This document shows, piece after piece, positions 32,055 to 36,819 of a stretch of 36,819 bases of DNA; the first letter of the stretch is position 1; each line of letters starts with the position of its first letter. The position numbers and the translations under genes were made by a program. This DNA is from Methanomassiliicoccaceae archaeon (GTDB taxonomy: Archaea > Thermoplasmatota > Thermoplasmata > Methanomassiliicoccales > Methanomethylophilaceae): assembly GCA_003560875.1 (NCBI GenBank), contig PWJQ01000040.1, positions 1-36,819 on the forward strand. Direction: 5' to 3'. The notes beneath the pieces were generated by a model, which saw nothing but the letters and a program-made list of their open reading frames with translations, had not been told where the DNA came from and made no database searches.

Positions 32055-32696
32055 ATGAACATGCTGAGGGAATGTGAAGAACACGGATATTTCCGCGATG
32101 AGCGTTGCCCGGTCTGCGATGAAGAGGGCAAGTTCCTCATGAGCACCGAGGAGATGGACAAGGTCGGACGTACCATGGCCGGCATATTGCGCCATTTCCC
32201 GGAGAGGTTCGAGTTGGAGATGGATGACCAGGGTTTCGTCTCCTTACGGGAGATGGTATCCGCGATGAGGGATAACAACCGACGCATGCATTGGTTGCGC
32301 ACCCATCATGTCATCGCCTTGGTGGAGAGCGACCCCAAGGGCAGGTACCAGGTGAGCGGCGACAACGTCCGCGCCACCTACGGCCACACCTTGGAACTCG
32401 ATCTCAGACACCCCTCGGACAATATACCTGACGAACTGTTCTACCCCGCCACGTCCGAGGAGGCGGAGATCATCCTGGAGACCGGCATAATACCCGCCGA
32501 TCGACGCATGGTGCATCTGTCGAAGACCTATGAGGACGCCTTCTCCGCCGGATCGGTCAGGGTCGATGAGCCGGTGATATTGGCCGTGGACACTGTCAGG
32601 GCGAGGGCCGACGGCATCGAGATCGGTCGGGCCGCCCGTACCGTGTATCTTTGCAGCCAGGTCCCTCCGGAGTACCTGAGCGAAAGTCAGCGCTGA
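32055..32696 (+). CDS. kptA: RNA 2'-phosphotransferase (KptA/Tpt1)
   Basis: About 213 residues. An N-terminal zinc-knuckle-like extension (CEEHGYFRDERCPVCDEEGK, about 5-24) precedes the KptA fold. The fold shows RHFPERFELEMDDQGFV (about 45-61), the NAD-site residues in HWLRTHHV (about 84-91), RYQVSGDNVRATYGHT (about 101-116) and LFYPATSEEAEIILETGI. The enzyme removes a 2'-phosphate from RNA using NAD. In archaea, whose tRNA ligase does not leave a 2'-phosphate, the natural substrate is unclear. Two ATGs (32055, 32061) are possible; GGGG favours the second. The stop TGA is followed after one base by the next gene's ATG. Confidence 0.88.
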   Translation: MNMLRECEEHGYFRDERCPVCDEEGKFLMSTEEMDKVGRTMAGILRHFPERFELEMDDQGFVSLREMVSAMRDNNRRMHWLRTHHVIALVESDPKGRYQVSGDNVRATYGHTLELDLRHPSDNIPDELFYPATSEEAEIILETGIIPADRRMVHLSKTYEDAFSAGSVRVDEPVILAVDTVRARADGIEIGRAARTVYLCSQVPPEYLSESQR

Positions 32697-32697
32697 G

Positions 32698-33531
32698 ATG
32701 TTCCGTAACGCGTCCGAGCTGATGGAATCCTCGCCGCAGGATTGTTACCGCTCGCATGTGACGTCCTTCGCCTGGGAGGGCTTCCAGCCGGTGCTCACCG
32801 AGAGGGTGATGGCCACTGCTGAGCTCCGCAGCTTGTCCTTGGAGCCCTTGGACATGTTCGTGTCCGAGGCCCGCCGTTGCGTCGGCAGCGGCGATGAGGT
32901 CTGCGGCACCGTCCTTGAGAACCGTATGCCCCGCTGCCGGGGATGCGACAGTTTCCCGGTGCAGGAGTGCCGTTTCCAACCGCGATGCCGTGGCAACATG
33001 TGCGAGGACACGGTGTGTGGCGATCCCCACGTGGTCTACATCGCAGTGTTCGCCTCCAATCTCAAAGTGGGGATGACACGGTCATCACGCCTACGGGAGA
33101 GGGGGATCGAGCAGGGTGCGGACATCATGGCCTCCGTGGGCGAGTACGGTTCCCGTATGCAGGCCCGGTCGGCGGAACAGTCCCTGTCAAGGTCCCGGGG
33201 CATCCCGCAGACCATGTCATCGGCGACCCTGGCCAATTGCTTGGGGGACGGCTCCCTGGATCAGGCCCAGGCCCTATGGGAGGATGTCGGGAAGACGTTC
33301 GAAACGTCCACGGAGACAATCCTCGACGGATATCCTCTCAAAGGATTGGAGGGCGTGCCGCGGGTGATGCCCACCGCTGGAAAGCACCGTGGCGAGTTCT
33401 TGGGCGCCAAGGGGCGCCTGGCGGTATACCGTGACGAACTGGGGATGCTCAAGGCCATAGACCTCAAGGACCTAGTGTCCCGCTTCATCGGCACCGCCCC
33501 CTCGCTCTGCGCCCAGTCGACGCTCTTCTAA
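32698..33531 (+). CDS. DUF2797 family protein
   Basis: A 277-residue protein resembling DUF2797. The N-terminal half holds a cysteine-rich patch (CRGCDSFPVQECRFQPRCRG and CEDTVCGD, about 80-110) likely to bind zinc. The following core reads HVVYIAVFASNLKVGMTRSSR, with RERGIEQGADIMASVGEYGS, which resembles a GIY-YIG-like strand pattern; any nuclease activity is speculation. It is tightly coupled to kptA (one base between stop and ATG), so a role in RNA end processing or repair is a reasonable guess. The stop is TAA. Confidence 0.75.
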   Translation: MFRNASELMESSPQDCYRSHVTSFAWEGFQPVLTERVMATAELRSLSLEPLDMFVSEARRCVGSGDEVCGTVLENRMPRCRGCDSFPVQECRFQPRCRGNMCEDTVCGDPHVVYIAVFASNLKVGMTRSSRLRERGIEQGADIMASVGEYGSRMQARSAEQSLSRSRGIPQTMSSATLANCLGDGSLDQAQALWEDVGKTFETSTETILDGYPLKGLEGVPRVMPTAGKHRGEFLGAKGRLAVYRDELGMLKAIDLKDLVSRFIGTAPSLCAQSTLF

Positions 33532-33582
33532 AACAATAAAAACGTTGACTGTGTTCACCGGCCAAAGAATCGGTGTACTGCA

Positions 33583-34533
33583 ATGACCGAGACATTGAGA
33601 CCAGACCAGGTCAAGGACCGTTACGGCAAGTTGTTCTGTAAGGGATTCTTCACCATTGTCGACGAGAAGAACGGCATAGCTCAGGTCATAGAGAGATGCA
33701 TCGCCCGCGGCCCTCCCGAGTGGGACGCGGTGAACCGTAAGCGTGCCGGGGGCGTCGTGAAGGATGTCCGCGTCGACGGTCACACCCTCATAATGGACAC
33801 CATTATCGGTGAGGGCGAACTCTCGTTCGGACCGGTGACCAAGGACCTTGGCGGTCAAGGCCTGAGGTCACTCTTGGTCGAAGGGGGCCAGGTTGTGACC
33901 AGTTGGGTGGGACTCGCCGGCGCCTCGGTGGGCGTGGGCGCCTGCATCCCGCAGGCCCCTGAGGTCATATCGACCACCTACCCCGAAGGCTTCAAGCTCG
34001 GTGGCGCCCACCGTGCCGAGGTCGAGGTCCGCAGCCCCAAGATGGTCAGGGTCATCATCGGTGCCGATGACACGGACACCAAGGAGAAGGGGGCATCATG
34101 GTCGTTGATGATGAGGATGGGCCAAGACTGTCCGGTGGGCCGTTTCCTGGACCACAAGATCATCCAGCTCAACCCCCTGGTCCCGAACAAGACCACCAAC
34201 TGCTGTTCCACCGCCGTATCGTTCGCGGTGGAGGAGAGACAGATCGATGAGCTCCTGGATTACGCCAAGGCCTATCTCCAAGAGCACACCTACTCCGACG
34301 ATACCGTTATGACCTCGTACGTGGGTTTGAAAGTGCCCGGGTCGTTGGAGGATTTCGGCTGGAAGTCGAAGAGCATAATATTCACCATCGACGATGCCCT
34401 CGAGGTCGCCAAGAAGTCCGGCGTCGGGGTGCACGAGATAACCGGTCCCAAAGGGACCATAGGCGCCGTCGCCGCCATCGGCTGCTTCGACATGGGCCTC
34501 AAAGCGGCGGGCCTGCCCCAGGACTTCGAGTGA
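33583..34533 (+). CDS. Methanogenesis marker protein 11
   Basis: A 316-residue protein matching methanogenesis marker 11, a family of unknown function found in methanogens. The N-terminal region reads GFFTIVDEKNGIAQVIERCI. The centre has IGADDTDTKEKGASWSLMMR (about 151-170), like the DDTD motif of the tRNA-Ile2 agmatinyltransferase TiaS, followed by HKIIQLNPLVPNKTTNCCST. The family's role may involve nucleic acid or tRNA chemistry, by analogy to TiaS. A TATA-like AATAAAAAC at about 33535-33545 lies some 40 bases upstream. It is 9 bases before uppS. This is the strongest single clue that the genome belongs to a methanogen; a shortened TiaS-like protein is the alternative. Confidence 0.78.
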   Translation: MTETLRPDQVKDRYGKLFCKGFFTIVDEKNGIAQVIERCIARGPPEWDAVNRKRAGGVVKDVRVDGHTLIMDTIIGEGELSFGPVTKDLGGQGLRSLLVEGGQVVTSWVGLAGASVGVGACIPQAPEVISTTYPEGFKLGGAHRAEVEVRSPKMVRVIIGADDTDTKEKGASWSLMMRMGQDCPVGRFLDHKIIQLNPLVPNKTTNCCSTAVSFAVEERQIDELLDYAKAYLQEHTYSDDTVMTSYVGLKVPGSLEDFGWKSKSIIFTIDDALEVAKKSGVGVHEITGPKGTIGAVAAIGCFDMGLKAAGLPQDFE

Positions 34534-34542
34534 GTTGCAACC

Positions 34543-35331
34543 ATGACCCTCCAAAAAGGAATCTCGAGGATAATCTCCGACACCGCTTACAACACCTACG
34601 AGGCTAAGCTGGAGAAGGAGGTCCTCGCCTATCCCGCCCCCAACCACGTGGCCATAATCATGGACGGTAACCGTCGTTTCGCCCAAGAGATGGGCATGGC
34701 GGGCGCCGGTGGCCATGAGAAGGGCAGGGAGAAGCTGGAGGAGGTCATGGAATGGTGTCAGGAATTGGGTATAAAGATACTCACCGTCTACGCATTCTCC
34801 ACCGAGAACTTCAACCGCGCCGGGGAGGAGGTCGAGCTCCTCATGGAGCTCTTCGAGGAGAGCTTCCGCACCTTGGCGGAGGAGAAGAGGGTGCATGAGA
34901 ACCGCATACGCATAAAGGTCCTCGGCAACCGCGAACTGCTCTCACAGAGCATACAGGACGCCATCGCGGAGGTGGAGGAGGCCACCAAGGACTACGACTC
35001 CAACTTCTACAACATAGCCATCGCTTACGGCGGCCGTGAGGAGTTGGTGCATGCCTTCCGACGCATCGCCGCCAAGGTCGAGGAGGGCTGCATCAAGGCC
35101 GAGGAGATCGATGAGGACCTGATATCCAACCACATGTACACCTCCCACGTGCCCGATCCCGACCTGGTGCTCCGCACCAGCGGCGAGGTGAGGATATCCA
35201 ACTTCCTCCTGTGGCAGATGGCTTACTCCGAACTCTACTTCACCGACATATACTGGCCTGGTTTCAGGCGTATAGACTTCATGCGGGCCGTGAGGGCATA
35301 CCAGCAGCGTAAGAGACGCTACGGGGTGTGA
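34543..35331 (+). CDS. uppS: Cis-prenyltransferase (undecaprenyl/dolichyl diphosphate synthase family)
   Basis: A 262-residue cis-prenyltransferase. The catalytic aspartate motif is IIMDGNRRFAQE (about 39-50), then GHEKGREKLEEV (about 60), LTVYAFSTENFNRAGEEVEL (about 77-96), and NIAIAYGGREELVHA. The C-terminal site has PDLVLRTSGEVRISNFLLWQ and SELYFTDIYWPGF. In archaea this enzyme extends geranylgeranyl diphosphate with cis isoprene units to make the polyprenol carrier for glycosylation. It follows marker protein 11 by 9 bases and is probably in the same transcript. Confidence 0.95.
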   Translation: MTLQKGISRIISDTAYNTYEAKLEKEVLAYPAPNHVAIIMDGNRRFAQEMGMAGAGGHEKGREKLEEVMEWCQELGIKILTVYAFSTENFNRAGEEVELLMELFEESFRTLAEEKRVHENRIRIKVLGNRELLSQSIQDAIAEVEEATKDYDSNFYNIAIAYGGREELVHAFRRIAAKVEEGCIKAEEIDEDLISNHMYTSHVPDPDLVLRTSGEVRISNFLLWQMAYSELYFTDIYWPGFRRIDFMRAVRAYQQRKRRYGV

Positions 35332-35337
35332 GCTCAC

Positions 35338-35350
35338 AACCTTTATGTAT
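35338..35350 (+). promoter_or_regulatory. TATA box of the radical SAM gene
   Basis: AACCTTTATGTAT has the same BRE/TATA form as other promoters in the window and predicts a transcription start near 35370. Confidence 0.6.
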
Positions 35351-35375
35351 CCTCTCGGCTTAGAGCGCCGAGAGG
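35351..35375. promoter_or_regulatory. Perfect 9-base inverted repeat between TATA box and start codon
   Basis: CCTCTCGGC and GCCGAGAGG pair perfectly around a 7-base spacer (TTAGAGC). The repeat fills the space between the TATA box and the predicted start site. Its right arm also includes part of the ribosome site GAGAGGG for the GTG at 35384. It could be a repressor operator, an RNA hairpin masking the ribosome site, or the 3' hairpin of uppS. Confidence 0.55.
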
Positions 35376-35383
35376 GAACACCA

Positions 35384-36819
35384 GTGCCCAGATCGGACAT
35401 CATATTGCTGCACGCCCCGAGCGTATACGACTTCCGTAAGAAGCCCATCTTCTACGGTCCGGTGAGCGATGTCGTGCCGTCATCCCCGGTTTTCGAGATG
35501 TATCCCATCGGCTTCATGACCATCTCCACCCACCTGGAGAAGGCAGGGTACCGCACCCGGATAGTGAACCTGGCGGTGCAGATGCTGGCCGATGAGGAAT
35601 TCGACGTCGAACGCCGCATCCGCAGCCTGGATGCCGAGGTGTTCGCCATAGACCTGCACTGGATGCCGCACGCCCATGGGGCCTTGGAGATCGCCAAGTT
35701 GGTGAAGTCCATACATCCCCATGCCAAGGTCCAGCTGGGCGGTTTCTCGGCGACCTATTTCCACGAGGAGCTGATGCAGCGGCCCGAGGTCGACTTCGTC
35801 ATGCGCGGTGACTCCACCGAGCTACCGCAGGTGGAGTTCATGGACGCCCTGACCGGCGACGGCGACTTCTCCCAGGTCCCGAACCTGTGCTGGAAGGACA
35901 AGGACGGCAAGGTGGTCATCAACCCTCTGAGTTTCATACCCGATTCATTGGACTATGTGGAGTTCGACTACGGCACCATGATCAAGAACACCATGAGGAA
36001 CATGGACATCAAAGGCGCCCTCCCTTGGCTGGGATGGGACAAGCTGCCCCTTACCTCGGTGTTCACCGTGCGCGGCTGTTGCTACAACTGCTCCCAATGC
36101 GGCGGTTCCGCCGCCGCCGGCAAGACATTCCTCTGCCGTCGTCGTCCCGCCTTCCGCAGCCCCGAGAAGCTGGCCGAGGACATCGAGCGCATAGGGGAGT
36201 ACCTGGCATCACCGGTGTTCATAATCGGGGACGTGCGCCAGGGAGGGAAGGATTACGCTGAACGCCTTTTCAAAGGCATCAAGGAGAGGGGTGTGGACAA
36301 CCATATAGCCATGGAGATGTTCCACCCCGGCGACCGTGACTTCTACCGCATGGCCGAGGATGCCCTGGGCGAGTACTCGCTGGAGTTCTCCCCCGAGTCC
36401 CAGGACCAGTCGGTGCGCAGCAACATCAGCCCCCTGGGCGATTTCGACAACTCGGAAATGACCAAGACGATACGCAAGGCCTTCGATCACGGATGTCAGC
36501 GTTACGACCTGTTCTTCATGATAGGCCTCCCCGAACAGACCAGGGAGTCGGCCCTCGGCATCTCCGATTACTCCCGCAGCCTATGGAACAGCCTCGACAA
36601 CGACCAGCGGCTCTTCGTCTACTCGGCGCCCTTCGCGCCCTTCGTGGACCCGGGCAGCAAGGCCTTCGAGGACCCGGAGAAATACGGCTACCGCTTCTTC
36701 GCCCGCACATTGGAGGAGCACCGTCAGCTGCTCGACTCACCGTCATGGAAGTACGTGCTGTCCTATGAGACCGAGTGGTTGACTAGGGACGAGATCGCAC
36801 GGACATCCTACGACGTGGC
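35384..36819 (+). CDS. B12-binding domain/radical SAM protein, 3' end outside the window
   Basis: The first 478 residues of a larger protein. Residues 1-150 form a B12-binding-like Rossmann domain (FEMYPIGFMTISTHLEKAGY, then VFAIDLHWMPHAHGALEIAK, VQLGGFSATYFHEEL). The radical SAM domain begins around residue 225 with the cluster motif RGCCYNCSQCGGS (CxxxCxxC). Later segments include LEFSPESQDQSVRSNISP and FFMIGLPEQT, typical of B12-type radical SAM enzymes. The GTG start has GAGGG seven bases upstream. It resembles uncharacterised archaeal B12-binding/radical SAM families of about 550-600 residues. The substrate is unknown; methyltransfer or another radical modification is possible. No stop codon is reached by 36819. 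Confidence 0.85.
   Translation, partial: MPRSDIILLHAPSVYDFRKKPIFYGPVSDVVPSSPVFEMYPIGFMTISTHLEKAGYRTRIVNLAVQMLADEEFDVERRIRSLDAEVFAIDLHWMPHAHGALEIAKLVKSIHPHAKVQLGGFSATYFHEELMQRPEVDFVMRGDSTELPQVEFMDALTGDGDFSQVPNLCWKDKDGKVVINPLSFIPDSLDYVEFDYGTMIKNTMRNMDIKGALPWLGWDKLPLTSVFTVRGCCYNCSQCGGSAAAGKTFLCRRRPAFRSPEKLAEDIERIGEYLASPVFIIGDVRQGGKDYAERLFKGIKERGVDNHIAMEMFHPGDRDFYRMAEDALGEYSLEFSPESQDQSVRSNISPLGDFDNSEMTKTIRKAFDHGCQRYDLFFMIGLPEQTRESALGISDYSRSLWNSLDNDQRLFVYSAPFAPFVDPGSKAFEDPEKYGYRFFARTLEEHRQLLDSPSWKYVLSYETEWLTRDEIARTSYDV

Noticed and set aside
33556-33575. CACCG/CGGTG inverted pair before methanogenesis marker 11
   Set aside because: Only 5-base arms with a 10-base spacer, which is expected by chance in GC-rich sequence.
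1-36819. CRISPR arrays, insertion sequences, prophage or toxin-antitoxin genes
   Set aside because: No regularly spaced repeats, transposase or integrase motifs, terminal inverted repeats or toxin-like small gene pairs were seen on either strand.

Overview
This window is archaeal chromosome, by eye GC-rich, from the Thermoplasmatota and most likely from a methanogen of the order Methanomassiliicoccales or a close relative. The archaeal markers are aMBF1, thermosome, Alba, PCNA, transcription factor S, beta-CASP aCPSF2, a Taw2-type enzyme and a geranylgeranyl reductase. A protein I read as methanogenesis marker 11, together with HdrB and HdrC, points to a methanogen. Bacterial-type GrpE/DnaK/DnaJ and bacterial-type tetrahydrofolate (H4F) enzymes sit in the same native-looking context. 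I found no rRNA, tRNA, CRISPR array, insertion sequence or prophage. Coding density is very high and no gene-free stretch exceeds about 210 bases.

Layout. 0-1 kb: aMBF1 and a convergent DUF2240 protein. 1.1-6.3 kb: a chaperone island (thermosome, then grpE-dnaK-dnaJ). 6.3-7.1 kb: a RuvC/RNase H-like gene broken by a frameshift. 7.1-10.8 kb, minus strand: an operon for the whole archaeal AMP-to-3-phosphoglycerate route (ribose-1,5-bisphosphate isomerase, form III RuBisCO, AMP phosphorylase). 10.9-13.5 kb: a tiny two-helix membrane protein, Alba, a short RNase III and a 502-residue orphan with cysteine clusters. 13.5-18.1 kb, minus strand: a five-gene operon (two transketolase subunits, transaldolase, geranylgeranyl reductase, Taw2). 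18.3-20.2 kb, minus strand: PCNA, TFS and a membrane protein. 20.4-22.9 kb: yjbQ-aCPSF2-nadC. 22.9-24.1 kb, minus strand: hdrC-hdrB. 24.2-32.0 kb: a one-carbon region with purH, acsE, metV-metF, fhs and folD, interrupted by a polysaccharide deacetylase. 32.0-36.8 kb: kptA, a DUF2797 protein, methanogenesis marker 11, a cis-prenyltransferase and the start of a B12-binding radical SAM protein.

How it works together. Fhs, FolD, MetV/MetF and AcsE are the four activities that take formate and H4F to methyl-H4F and then pass the methyl to a corrinoid protein. This is the bacterial (acetogen) methyl branch of the Wood-Ljungdahl pathway, here in an archaeon that carries a methanogenesis marker. PurH next to them is a direct consumer of 10-formyl-H4F. 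The RuBisCO operon feeds nucleotide ribose into 3-phosphoglycerate, and the transketolase/transaldolase operon interconverts sugar phosphates.

Many genes have a TATA element placed so that transcripts would be leaderless or nearly so; genes inside operons use GGAGG/GGTGA ribosome sites and ATGA or GTGA stop-start overlaps. Five convergent gene pairs overlap at their 3' ends. TGA is the commonest stop (29 of 39 complete genes); TAG ends 7 and TAA 3. All product calls rest on reading motifs and family resemblance by eye; no database search was possible.
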